From Mumia sp. Pv4-285 (lineage in GTDB: Bacteria; Actinomycetota; Actinomycetes; Propionibacteriales; Nocardioidaceae), in assembly GCF_041320275.1 (NCBI RefSeq), contig NZ_CP162023.1:3162001-3226000 (forward strand): DNA of 64,000 nucleotides. The letters run 5' to 3'. The notes below the pieces were generated by a model that had not been told where the DNA came from, searched no databases, and saw only the letters and a list, made by a program, of their open reading frames with translations. The position numbers and the translations under genes are program-made. Positions 51,032 to 59,941 of this stretch are shown here, in pieces; position 1 is the first letter of the stretch, and each line of letters starts with the position of its first letter.

Positions 51032-51903
51032 GACGATGCCTCCATGGCAGCGAAGTAGGTCCTCAGGTTCGCCGTTTCGTCCTCGACGATCTCGAAAGCC
51101 GCCGCCGGTCCGGAGAGGATCGAGGACGGACCCGGGCCATGTCCGAACAGGTGGCAGTGGCCGGTGCTGATCACGCCCACCGTGAGGTAGCCCTCGCGGA
51201 AGCCGCGTCCGAAGCGGTGGTCCTGGTCCTCGAGCACGACGAGGTCGCCGATACGCAAGGTCTCGAGTCCCAGGCTGAGATCCGGGCTGAGCCCGGGGTA
51301 CGCGCCCATGAGGTCGGTGTTCGCGAACTCCGACACCATCCCGGCTCCGGCTCCGACCGCTGAAGCAGGAACCCGGGCCGCGACGCCGACCCGGAGCCGC
51401 CCGTCGCCGGCGGTGTCGAACGGCATGACGGTGGCGAGCGTCGGATCAAGGTTCTTCACGATCACGTCGGGATGGTCGTCGAAGGCGAGCCCTTGCCCGC
51501 GAGCGGTCACCACGACACGGTCGCCGGTCGAGACGTCGTTCATCGCCTCGTCCGCCATGTCGACGAGGACGTACGCGTGCTGCCCGATGACGCGGCCACG
51601 CGCGCCCGCGGAAGGACCACTCTGAACGACCACCTCGTTGCCGACGCAGCTGAGGAACTGCAACGCCATGTTGGCTGCGGGGTCGGCGTGCCTGACCGAC
51701 AGGCCGGGCTCGAGGTGGTCCGCCGCGTAGCCGGTGGCGGGATCACCGACGTGGACGCCGAGGGTCACACCGCCCATGCCGGGCAGCAGGAACGGGTCGC
51801 CGTCTGCATCGACCCGGTAGGCGTGGCGGTCGGCGAGCGGAGGCCACACCTCGCCGACCAACCGCTGCGTGATGATCCGGTCGGCGTTGGTCGCGATGCT
51901 CAC
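51028..51903 (-). CDS. DUF4438 protein, paralogue A
   Basis: A 291-residue DUF4438 protein clearly related to the next gene: PGLSVRHADPAANMALQFLS, VGNEVVVQSGPSAGARGRVI, TLRIGDLVVLEDQDHRFGRG, HLFGHGPGPSSIL. The GTG at 51903 has GGAGG seven bases upstream and overlaps the TldE stop by four bases. Tandem DUF4438 genes may form a heteromer. The link to a TldD/TldE pair and a peptide importer suggests a role in peptide or amide breakdown; this is inference. Confidence 0.88.
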   Translation of the reverse strand: MSIATNADRIITQRLVGEVWPPLADRHAYRVDADGDPFLLPGMGGVTLGVHVGDPATGYAADHLEPGLSVRHADPAANMALQFLSCVGNEVVVQSGPSAGARGRVIGQHAYVLVDMADEAMNDVSTGDRVVVTARGQGLAFDDHPDVIVKNLDPTLATVMPFDTAGDGRLRVGVAARVPASAVGAGAGMVSEFANTDLMGAYPGLSPDLSLGLETLRIGDLVVLEDQDHRFGRGFREGYLTVGVISTGHCHLFGHGPGPSSILSGPAAAFEIVEDETANLRTYFAAMEASS

Positions 51904-53294
51904 TTCCCTGCCTCCAATGGCCGGCTGCCGAAGCGGAAGCCGTGTCCGCGGAGGGCGGGCGCGGACGCGCTGCCGTTCCACACGTTCATCACCGGCTGCG
52001 ACCTGACCGTGTCTCCGACACCGTCGACGGTGGCGAGGAAGCCGAGGACCGACTGGGTGAAGCGGCCGGTCGCCAGCGGCTGGGTCAGGCGACCGTTCTC
52101 GATGAGGAAGCAGCCGTCGCGGCTCACCCCGGTGATCGTCGACGCCGACCTGTCCACCAGCCGCGTGTACCAGAACCGCTCGACGTAGATGCCGCGATCG
52201 ACACCCGCAATCAGATCCGCCTCGGTCGCCGTCCCCGGCTCCATCACGACATTCGCGGCGACCGGGTGCGGCACCTCCTCGCGAGCGATGTGGGCATGGC
52301 CGGTGGACGGCGTGCCGAGCGCGGCCGCTGTCGCCAGGTCGGTGACTGGCTCTCCGACGACACCCCGCTCGAAGAAGGGCACCCGTCGCTTGGCCGTCCC
52401 TTCGAAGTCGAACGGGATCGGGAGCCCGTACGACGACAGCGCGTCGTCGGCGACCGAGACGGTCGGGGCAACCAGACGGTCGCCGTGGTTCTGGGCGCAC
52501 ACGCCGACCCCGGCAGCGGCCAGGTCGCCGGAGAAGCCGAAGGCCTCGAGAAACCCGAGGAGCTCCCCTGCCGCCTCGGGGCCGAGCACGACGGTGAACT
52601 CGCCGTCCGGGACCGCGATCCGGCCTCGACCGCGTACCGCCCGGTCGAGGGTCGCGTCGATCGCGCCCTCGGCGCCGAGTGCGTCCGCCGACCGGTGGAG
52701 GTCGATCCAATGAGCCGTCCCGTCGTCGACGGCGACGGTGAGCGAGCCGGACGCCTCAGTTGCGCTCGCCTCGACCGAGACCCCCGCGCTGTTCGCGACG
52801 GCGATCTGCGTCAGCGCCCGCCCGATCATCCCGTACGCCTGACCGGAGCGTGCCCGGGCGCCGTCCATCGCTCGGCGTACCAGCGCGACGCGTCGACCGG
52901 CATCGAAGGCGACGGTGTCGTCGTGCCGGAGCCGCAGCTCGGGGATCTGCGCGGGCTCGGCGACGACGACCGATCCCGGCCGGTTAGCCGCGCCGGCGAG
53001 CTCCCGCGCCAGACCGGCCGCACGCTGCGCGGTCTCGGCAACGCTGCGCAGGTCGGACGTCGACGCGCGGGCCGCGTGGCCGTCGACGACCGCCTTCACC
53101 ATCGCCGTCACCTCGGTGATGTCCTGCGGCTGATGGATGCGGTCCCCGGCGAACCGGGTGTACTCCCCCGTACGACCGAGCACCGTCACCTCGACGGCAT
53201 CGGCGGCAGAGCCGCGGACCGCAGCGTCCGCGATCTCGAGCGCACGGTCGGCGGTCAAGGGACTTGCGAAGCCCTGCTGAAGGACGGTCATCAT
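51900..53294 (-). CDS. TldE/PmbA-type protease subunit
   Basis: A 464-residue TldD/PmbA family protein lacking the HExxxH motif, so it corresponds to the non-metal TldE subunit. Features: VVGEPVTDLATAAALGTPST, HPVAANVVMEPGTATEADLI, GVDRGIYVERFWYTRLVDRS, ISTG-like loop TITGVSRDGCFLIENGRLTQ. TldD/TldE heterodimers cleave unfolded peptides inside a closed chamber. The start is ATG 53294 (or 53291), overlapping the TldD stop by four bases. GC-rich codon use equals its neighbours. Confidence 0.92.
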   Translation of the reverse strand: MMTVLQQGFASPLTADRALEIADAAVRGSAADAVEVTVLGRTGEYTRFAGDRIHQPQDITEVTAMVKAVVDGHAARASTSDLRSVAETAQRAAGLARELAGAANRPGSVVVAEPAQIPELRLRHDDTVAFDAGRRVALVRRAMDGARARSGQAYGMIGRALTQIAVANSAGVSVEASATEASGSLTVAVDDGTAHWIDLHRSADALGAEGAIDATLDRAVRGRGRIAVPDGEFTVVLGPEAAGELLGFLEAFGFSGDLAAAGVGVCAQNHGDRLVAPTVSVADDALSSYGLPIPFDFEGTAKRRVPFFERGVVGEPVTDLATAAALGTPSTGHAHIAREEVPHPVAANVVMEPGTATEADLIAGVDRGIYVERFWYTRLVDRSASTITGVSRDGCFLIENGRLTQPLATGRFTQSVLGFLATVDGVGDTVRSQPVMNVWNGSASAPALRGHGFRFGSRPLEAGK

Positions 53295-54775
53295 GCGACT
53301 CCGATCCGGAGGTCTCGAACCAGGACAGGGGCAGCGGCGTGGCTGAGGAAGCCCCACTGCTTGGGCTCCCCCTTCCCGCACGGGTAGCCGAAGATCCGAA
53401 GCTCCTCCGGTCCGGCCACGGCCTCGACCGAGCCCCAGAACTGCGGTGTGGTCCCGCCGTACGAGAAGTTCTTGAGGAGCCTGCCCCGCTTGCCGTTGCG
53501 CACCTCGTACGCGACCTCCGTCCCGAACTGGAAGTTCCAGCGGCGGTTGTCGATCGACCAGCTGCGGTTGTCGTCCGCGTACACGCCGTCGCCGAGACGG
53601 TCGAGGAGCTCGTCGAGCGACCCCGAGCCGGGCTCGAGGTAGACGTGTGTGGCGAAGCAGACCGGGAGGTACCCCCAGCCGTCGGCGCGTGCGGCACCGG
53701 TCAGCTCCTGCCCGCTGCGCGCGGCCGCGTCGCGATTGGACAGCGTGGCCCGGACGATCCCCTCGTCAACGAGCCGGGTGCGCCGCGCCGGCGTGCCCTC
53801 GTCGTCGAACGCAAAGCTCCCCCGAGTCCCGGGAATGGTCGGATCCGACGTGATCGTCACCGCCGGCGAGCCGTAGCGCAGCGAGCCGATGTCGTCCACA
53901 CCGATGAACGACGTGCCGGCATAGTTCGCCTCGTCGCCGAGGATCCGGTCCAGCTCGAGCGCGTGCCCGGACGACTCGTGGATCTGCAGCGAGACCTGCT
54001 GGGGACCGAGCACCACGTCGGCACGACCCGCCGGCGCGACTGGCGCTGTGAGCAGCGCGACCGCCTCCTCCCCGACCCGTACGGCCTGCGCAGCGAGGTC
54101 CAACGTCGCGACGTACTCCCAGCCGGCGCCAGCGGTGTTGCCGTGGAAGGAGTTGGGATAGCTCCGGCGCTGGACGTCGCCGTGCCCGGAGGCCGTCGCG
54201 ATCACACCGCCGCCGGTCTCCACGAAGTGCTGGTGCTGGCGCGAGCCCTCGCTGTTGCCGAGATGGCGGTGCTGTCGCTTTGCGTTCAGCCCGGCTTGAG
54301 CCGCAACCACTGACGAGGAGCGGCTCACGTTGGCCAGGACCTCGTCGAGAAGGCACTGCCGCACATCTGCCCCGACCGTGAACGGGTCGATCTCGACCGC
54401 CGACTCGTACCGACCGCTGGCCGGCGACATGGGCTCGAGCTTCACCGGGGCCGTGACGCCTGCGGACGCTCGCGCACTTGCGAGCGCCTGGCGCGCTGCG
54501 ACCTCTGCGTCCTCGCGGTCCATCAACGGACGCGAGGCGAAGCCCCAGGCACCGTCGACGAGAACGCGTACACCGATGCCGCGCGAGTGCTCGAGGCGCT
54601 CGTCGGGGTCGGCACCGACCTGGGTGTAGAGCCTCATCTCCTCGGCCTCGATGAGTCGGACGTCGGCGTACTCGCTGTGTCCGTCCGCGACGGCGAGAGC
54701 CGACTCGACGATCCGATCGGCGACGGCGTCGTCGGCGAGCTCGCCCCAGACGTGCGCGCTCGGGTCACTCGGCAC
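53291..54775 (-). CDS. tldD: TldD-type metalloprotease subunit
   Basis: A 494-residue TldD family protein with the zinc-binding HESSGH (H266-E267...H271), followed by LELDRILGDEANYAGTSFIG and the typical C-terminal TldD segments (YEVRNGKRGRLLKNFSYGGT, FWGSVEAVAGPEELRIFGYP). It is the catalytic partner of the TldE protein in the next gene. The GTG at 54775 has GAGGAGG six bases upstream and lies inside the end of the Gfo/Idh/MocA gene. It is slightly longer than E. coli TldD. Confidence 0.93.
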   Translation of the reverse strand: MPSDPSAHVWGELADDAVADRIVESALAVADGHSEYADVRLIEAEEMRLYTQVGADPDERLEHSRGIGVRVLVDGAWGFASRPLMDREDAEVAARQALASARASAGVTAPVKLEPMSPASGRYESAVEIDPFTVGADVRQCLLDEVLANVSRSSSVVAAQAGLNAKRQHRHLGNSEGSRQHQHFVETGGGVIATASGHGDVQRRSYPNSFHGNTAGAGWEYVATLDLAAQAVRVGEEAVALLTAPVAPAGRADVVLGPQQVSLQIHESSGHALELDRILGDEANYAGTSFIGVDDIGSLRYGSPAVTITSDPTIPGTRGSFAFDDEGTPARRTRLVDEGIVRATLSNRDAAARSGQELTGAARADGWGYLPVCFATHVYLEPGSGSLDELLDRLGDGVYADDNRSWSIDNRRWNFQFGTEVAYEVRNGKRGRLLKNFSYGGTTPQFWGSVEAVAGPEELRIFGYPCGKGEPKQWGFLSHAAAPVLVRDLRIGVA

Positions 54776-55913
54776 GGGCTGCCTCCTCGTTCGCGGCCAG
54801 CGGGAACGACACCCACGCGCGCTGGCGGAACGATGCTTCGAACGCGTTGACCGTCTCCTGCACGAGCGCGCCCTGGGCGAAACCACCCTGGTTCTGAGGG
54901 CCGCCGTCGAGGATCTCGGTCGCGAAGTCCGCGCAGAGGTTCGAGTAGAAGAGGAAGTCCCAGTCCTCGCGCGAGTTGCCGCCCTCGGGGAAGAACTCGG
55001 CCGGGATCTCGCGCTCCACGAACTCGACCTCGTCCTTCGTCGCCGTCTTGATCGTCTGGCAGATGCCGAACTCCTCGACGAGACGGATGATGATCGCGCC
55101 CTGCGAGCCGAAGATCCGCGCCTCGATGCCGGGGAAGTTGCCGACGGTCACGTACGACGACTGGATCGACGCCATCACGTTGTTGTCGAACTCGCAGATC
55201 CACATGTCGCCGTCGTCGATGTTCAACCGCTGCATCTGGCCGGTCGCGCGAACCATGCGCTCCGGGACGAAGTTCCGCATCGTGCCGACCACCGACTTCA
55301 GCTCGGCGCCGACCCACTCGTGCATGATGTCGATGATCGGAGCGCCGTACCCCTCGATCGAGGAAGTCGCGATCACGTCCGGGTCGGCATCCGGGTCGAC
55401 CTGCCGCATCGGGGTCTGGGGGTCGATCCACTGGCTGTTCTGCTCGTAGCCGTTGAAGATGTAGGGCGTCCCGACGAACCCCTGCTCGATGAGGTGGCGC
55501 GCGTACTGGACCGCGGGCGCGTAGCGGAAGGTGAATCCGAGCTTCGTCTTGAGGCCGGTCGACTTCGCCAGGTCCGCGAGGCGCTGTGTCTCACGGTAGT
55601 CGTGGTGGACCGGCTTCTCGCACAGGACGTGCTTGCCGGACTTCAGCGCCGCCTCGGAGATCTCGAAGTGCGCGGTGTTCGCGGTCGCGACGTCCACGAC
55701 GTCGATGTCGGAGCGCTCGAGCATCTCGCGGTAGTCGCTGTAGAGGTCGCTCACCCCGAACGTCGCGCCGGCCTCGGCGAGCACGGCTTCGTCGCTGTCG
55801 ACGAGGGCGACGACCTCCACGCGCGGGTCGCGCTGCCAGCCCGGGATGTGGGCCCGCTGGGCCCAGCGACCCGTGCCGACGACCGCGACACGAAGCTTCT
55901 TGGTGGTGGTCAT
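54765..55913 (-). CDS. Gfo/Idh/MocA-family dehydrogenase
   Basis: A 382-residue oxidoreductase: Rossmann motif VAVVGTGRWAQRAHIPGWQ, the conserved CEKPV, then GFTFRYAPAVQYARHLIEQG and a C-terminal beta-sheet domain. Family members oxidise or reduce sugar-like or inositol-like ring hydroxyls with NAD(P). Its place in a peptide-type importer operon suggests the substrate may be an amino sugar, or a peptide bearing a sugar. It is 19 bases downstream of the permease gene. Confidence 0.92.
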   Translation of the reverse strand: MTTTKKLRVAVVGTGRWAQRAHIPGWQRDPRVEVVALVDSDEAVLAEAGATFGVSDLYSDYREMLERSDIDVVDVATANTAHFEISEAALKSGKHVLCEKPVHHDYRETQRLADLAKSTGLKTKLGFTFRYAPAVQYARHLIEQGFVGTPYIFNGYEQNSQWIDPQTPMRQVDPDADPDVIATSSIEGYGAPIIDIMHEWVGAELKSVVGTMRNFVPERMVRATGQMQRLNIDDGDMWICEFDNNVMASIQSSYVTVGNFPGIEARIFGSQGAIIIRLVEEFGICQTIKTATKDEVEFVEREIPAEFFPEGGNSREDWDFLFYSNLCADFATEILDGGPQNQGGFAQGALVQETVNAFEASFRQRAWVSFPLAANEEAARAE

Positions 55914-55932
55914 GATTTTCCTTTCGTAGGGA

Positions 55933-56859
55933 CTAGCGACGAATCCGCGGGTCGATCGCCGCGTAGGCGAGGTCGACCAGGAGGTTCATCACGACGATGA
56001 AGAGCGCGGCGACGAGCACGGCGCCGGTGATCATCGGGATGTCGAGCGTCCCGATGGCGTCGAAGGTGAGCTTCCCGACCCCGGGCAGCCCGAAGACGGA
56101 CTCGATGACGACCACTCCGCCGAGGAAGTAGCCGAAGTCCATGCCGAGCATGGTGACCAGCGGCGCGACGACGTTGCGGAGCGCGTGGCCGAGCACGACC
56201 CGCCGCTCGGGCATGCCCTTCGCCCGAGCCATCTGCACGTACGGGCCGCGCAGCGCCTCGATCATGTTGGTGCGGGTGAGCCGCGCGTACCAGGCGGCTC
56301 CACCGATGCCCAGGGTGAAGCCGGGAAGGATGAGGTAGTTGATGTACGGCGGCTCCCACCCGGTCAGCGGGAACACGTTCAGCTGGTACGCGAAGACGTA
56401 CAGGAGGATCAGTCCCAGCCAGAACGGCGGCGCCGACAGTCCGAGAAGGGTGCCGAACGTCGTCAACCGGTCGAGGAGACCCTTGGGCCGGTACGCCGCG
56501 ATGATCCCGACGGGCACACCGATCAGGACCTCGAACAGAACCCCCGCGACGGCGACCGCGATGCTGACCGGGAGCGCGTGGAGGATCGCGTCGGCGACCG
56601 ACTGGCCCGCGAGCGCGTAGCTCTGTCCGAGATCCCCGTGCAGCAGCCCTTGGACGTAGAGCAGGTATTGCTGGAAGAGGCTCTCGTCGAGTCCCAGCTC
56701 GTGGTGGATCGACGCGACCGTCTCCGCGCTGGCGTTCGGACCTGCGATGAGTCGAGCCGGATCTCCCGGCACGACGTGCGTGAGGATGAACGTGAGGGTG
56801 ACGACCCCGAACAGGACGACGACGGTCTGCGGGATCCGCCGTACGAAGAATCGGCCCAT
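55933..56859 (-). CDS. Oligopeptide-type ABC permease (DppB type)
   Basis: A 308-residue permease with six membrane helices. The N-terminal FFVRRIPQTVVVLFGVVTLT and FILTHVVPGDPARLIAG are typical of DppB/OppB. The EAA loop is about AKGMPERRVVLGHALRNVVA. It pairs with the DppC-type permease encoded one base upstream to form the channel. Confidence 0.94.
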   Translation of the reverse strand: MGRFFVRRIPQTVVVLFGVVTLTFILTHVVPGDPARLIAGPNASAETVASIHHELGLDESLFQQYLLYVQGLLHGDLGQSYALAGQSVADAILHALPVSIAVAVAGVLFEVLIGVPVGIIAAYRPKGLLDRLTTFGTLLGLSAPPFWLGLILLYVFAYQLNVFPLTGWEPPYINYLILPGFTLGIGGAAWYARLTRTNMIEALRGPYVQMARAKGMPERRVVLGHALRNVVAPLVTMLGMDFGYFLGGVVVIESVFGLPGVGKLTFDAIGTLDIPMITGAVLVAALFIVVMNLLVDLAYAAIDPRIRR

Positions 56860-56860
56860 G

Positions 56861-57820
56861 TCAGCGGCGCTCCTCTGCGGTGGGGTCCAGCAGGTCGCGC
56901 AGCCAGTCCCCGGCGAGGTTGAACGCGAGCACGGTCAGCACCAGGCACAGACCGGGGAAGACGAGGAGCCACGGTGCGATCTGGTAGTACTCCCGTCCTT
57001 GATCGACCATCTGGCCCCACGACGGGTTCGGGATCGGCACCCCGACGCCGAGGAAGGACAGCGACGCCTCGATGAGGATCGACGACGCAACGCCCAACGT
57101 CGCGTACACGATGATCGTGGGCACCAGGTGCGGGAAGAGGTGCTTGCGCATGATCCGCCAGTGACCGAGTCCGAGCGTGCGTGCGGCCACGACGAACTCG
57201 CGCTCCTTCAGCGACATCACGAGACTGCGCACGATCCGAGCGAGGGTCGTCCAGTAGATGAGGGCGACGACAATGATCACGTTCTTCTCGCTCGGTCCGG
57301 TGACAGCGATCAAGGCGATGCAGAGCAGGAGGATCGGGAAGGACATGACGATGTCGGTGATCCGCATGAGGACGGTCTCGACCCAGCCTCCGAGGTAGCC
57401 GGCGCAGGTCCCGACGATCACCCCCAGCACCGTTGCGAGGCCGTTGGCCAGGATCCCGATGGTCAGCGAGACCCGCGCCCCGTAGAGCAGGCGCGAGAGC
57501 ACGTCACGCCCGCTCGGGTCGGTCCCGAGCGGGAAGGACCCGCCCGGTGGAAGCGGCGCACCGTCGGCCGACAGACCGTTGGGGAAGGTCTGGAGCGGGT
57601 CGTGCGGCGCGAGCAGCGGAGCGAAGAGGGCGGCCAGGGCCAGGATGACGAGCAACGCGAGCGAGATCATCGCTGGCAGGTCGTGACGCAGGCTCGCGAG
57701 TACGCGCCGGCGGACGGTGACGGCCGGCAGCGCTGTGTCGGCTCCGTCGGCGACGAGAGTCGCGTCGAGGTCGGCAAGGCTGGGCGCGGCGGTGGCGGCG
57801 TAGTCCGACGAAGGATTCAT
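56861..57820 (-). CDS. Oligopeptide-type ABC permease (DppC type)
   Basis: A 319-residue permease: a cytoplasmic N-terminus of about 50 residues, MISLALLVILALAALFAPLL, the conserved PLGTDPSGRDVLSRLLYGAR, and the EAA loop ARTLGLGHWRIMRKHLFPHL. ATG 57820 is chosen; it overlaps the upstream ATPase gene by four bases. It is one half of the importer channel. Confidence 0.94.
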   Translation of the reverse strand: MNPSSDYAATAAPSLADLDATLVADGADTALPAVTVRRRVLASLRHDLPAMISLALLVILALAALFAPLLAPHDPLQTFPNGLSADGAPLPPGGSFPLGTDPSGRDVLSRLLYGARVSLTIGILANGLATVLGVIVGTCAGYLGGWVETVLMRITDIVMSFPILLLCIALIAVTGPSEKNVIIVVALIYWTTLARIVRSLVMSLKEREFVVAARTLGLGHWRIMRKHLFPHLVPTIIVYATLGVASSILIEASLSFLGVGVPIPNPSWGQMVDQGREYYQIAPWLLVFPGLCLVLTVLAFNLAGDWLRDLLDPTAEERR

Positions 57821-58836
57821 CGAGGCACCTCTGACGTTGGTCGAGCGGAGCTCGTCTCCGCGACGTCGGCGTGATGGCAGGCGACGGCGGCCCCGTTGGC
57901 GCGCGCCTCGAGCGCAGGATCGCGGTCGCGGCAGATCTCGCTGGCCAGAGGACAGCGGGACGCGAACGCGCATCCCGTCGGCCGGTCGTCGTGGCTGGGC
58001 GCCTCACCGGAGACACGGCTGCGTGGGTACGACCGCTTGACGCCAGGCTCCGGCACGGCGTCGATCAGCGCTCGCGTGTACGGATGGCGGGGATCGGCGA
58101 AGACGACCTCCGCAGGCCCCGTCTCCACGATCCGCCCGAAGTACATGATGGCCACGTCGTCGGCGATGAACCGCAGCGTCGAGAGGTCGTGGGAGATGAA
58201 GAGGAGCGCGATCCCGTACCGCTGCTGCAGGTCTTTGAGCAGGTTGAGGAGCTGAGCGCGGATCGAGACGTCGAGGGCCGAGACCGCTTCGTCGCACACC
58301 AGGACCTCAGGCTCGACGGCGAGCGCGCGAGCAATGGAGACCCGCTGGCGCTGGCCGCCGGAGAGCTGGTGCGGATACCGCCGCGCGAACTCCGTCGGCA
58401 GCCCGACCTGGGCCAGCAGCTCGCGGACCCGTACGGCGTGGTCCGGCCGACGGACTCCGGCTGCGACCAGGCCCTCCGCGATGTTCTCGCTGACCGTCAA
58501 CCGTGAGTTGAGCGAGTCGTACGGGTCCTGGAACACCATCTGCATGTGCTTGCGGAACGACCTCAGTGCCCGGCCCGAGAGGCGCCCCACGTCGTGAGCC
58601 GCCACCTCCATGGTGCCGCCGCTGCTCTCCACGACCCGCATCAGGGCACGAGCGACGGTGCTCTTGCCAGAGCCGGACTCGCCGGCGATGCCCAATGTGC
58701 GGCCCGAGACGATCGAGAAGCTGACGTCGTTCGCCGCGAGCACACCAGCCGACCGCCGGAGGCCTGTCCCGCCGTAGCGCACGGACAGGTTGCGTACGTC
58801 GACGACGGGGCGTTCGGCTTGTTCGAGGGATGTCAT
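57817..58836 (-). CDS. Oligopeptide-type ABC ATPase (DppF/OppF type)
   Basis: A 339-residue ATPase: Walker A GESGSGKST, signature LSGGQRQRV, Walker B VLVCDEAVSALDVS (Glu-Ala-Val variant), and the C-terminal oligopeptide domain with GCAFASRCPLASEICRD, whose cysteines can hold an iron-sulfur cluster. The ATG at 58836 overlaps the DppD-type stop by four bases. The unrelated open sequence upstream is not part of it. Confidence 0.94.
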   Translation of the reverse strand: MTSLEQAERPVVDVRNLSVRYGGTGLRRSAGVLAANDVSFSIVSGRTLGIAGESGSGKSTVARALMRVVESSGGTMEVAAHDVGRLSGRALRSFRKHMQMVFQDPYDSLNSRLTVSENIAEGLVAAGVRRPDHAVRVRELLAQVGLPTEFARRYPHQLSGGQRQRVSIARALAVEPEVLVCDEAVSALDVSIRAQLLNLLKDLQQRYGIALLFISHDLSTLRFIADDVAIMYFGRIVETGPAEVVFADPRHPYTRALIDAVPEPGVKRSYPRSRVSGEAPSHDDRPTGCAFASRCPLASEICRDRDPALEARANGAAVACHHADVAETSSARPTSEVPR

Positions 58837-59816
58837 GCGAGAGCAACCTCCGCGTCGAGAGGGAAGTGGCAGGCGGTCTCCCGACCGTCGGGAGCACGAA
58901 CGAGATCGGGCGACTCGACCCCGCAGCGCTCCTCCGCGCGCGGGCACCGCGCCGCGAAGCTGCACCGCTCGTGAGGCGTCGCGCCAGTGGGAGGAGCGCC
59001 GGGAATCGTCGGGAGACGGCGCGGCAGTTCCCCGCGCAGCCGCGGGATCGAGTCGAGGAGCGCCCGGGTGTACGGATGCCGCGGCGACATGATGATCTGC
59101 TCTGTCGATCCGGCCTCCACGATGCGGCCCGCGTACATGATGAGGATCCGGTCGCAGAAGCTGCTGACGACGCCGAGGTCGTGGCTGATCAGCATCACCG
59201 CGGTGCCGTGCTCGTCGGACAGGTGATCGAGGAGGTCGAGGACCTGAGCCTGGATGGTGACGTCGAGCGCCGTCGTCGGCTCGTCCGCGATGATGAGCTT
59301 CGGCGTGCAGGCGGCAGCGATCGCGATGCACACCCGCTGACGCATCCCGCCGCTGAACTGGTGGGGATAGTCACGGACACGGCGCTCGGCGTCGGCGATC
59401 CCGACGACGCGGAGCAGTCGCACCGACTCGGCACGTGCTTCGGACTTCGACAGACCTCGGTGACGCCGGAGCACCTCCATGATCTGCGTACCGACCCGCA
59501 TGAGCGGGTTGAGGCTGGACATCGGGTCCTGGAACACCATCGCGATGTCGGAGCCGCGCCACACGGCGAGACTCGTCGGGTCCATCGAGAGCACGTCCCG
59601 GCCGTCGAACTCGATCGATCCCCCGATCCGTGCGGTATCCGGGAGGAGACGCATCACGGCCTGCGAGGTGACGGACTTGCCCGACCCGGACTCGCCGACG
59701 ACCCCGACGCGCTCGCCCGCCCCGAGCGAGAACGACACGTCGCGTACGGCCTTGACCGGCGAGCCGAGTCCGGTGAATTCGACCGTGAGTCGGTCGACGT
59801 CGAGAAGAGCTGCCAT
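58833..59816 (-). CDS. Oligopeptide-type ABC ATPase (DppD/OppD type)
   Basis: A 327-residue ATPase: Walker A GESGSGKSVTS, signature FSGGMRQRV, Walker B KLIIADEPTTALDVTIQAQV, and the C-terminal CSFAARCPRAEERCG cysteine cluster. It is the partner of the DppF-type ATPase. A gap of about 125 bases separates it from the substrate-binding protein gene upstream, where no terminator is seen. Confidence 0.94.
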   Translation of the reverse strand: MAALLDVDRLTVEFTGLGSPVKAVRDVSFSLGAGERVGVVGESGSGKSVTSQAVMRLLPDTARIGGSIEFDGRDVLSMDPTSLAVWRGSDIAMVFQDPMSSLNPLMRVGTQIMEVLRRHRGLSKSEARAESVRLLRVVGIADAERRVRDYPHQFSGGMRQRVCIAIAAACTPKLIIADEPTTALDVTIQAQVLDLLDHLSDEHGTAVMLISHDLGVVSSFCDRILIMYAGRIVEAGSTEQIIMSPRHPYTRALLDSIPRLRGELPRRLPTIPGAPPTGATPHERCSFAARCPRAEERCGVESPDLVRAPDGRETACHFPLDAEVALA

Positions 59817-59941
59817 GCTGCACGTCCTCGTCGGGGTGTGGTCGTGGTGGAGCCGACCGGATGGTCGGCTAGCGAGGGAGATCGGGTCGATGACGGGTCA
59901 CCGGGCTCGGCGCAGGAGGACGCCGAGCCCGGCGAGCCTGC

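Noticed and set aside
57817-59331. Extended N-terminus of the DppF-type ATPase
   Set aside because: The 165 extra codons overlap the DppD-type gene in another frame and are Arg/His-rich; the ATG at 58836 fits the family.
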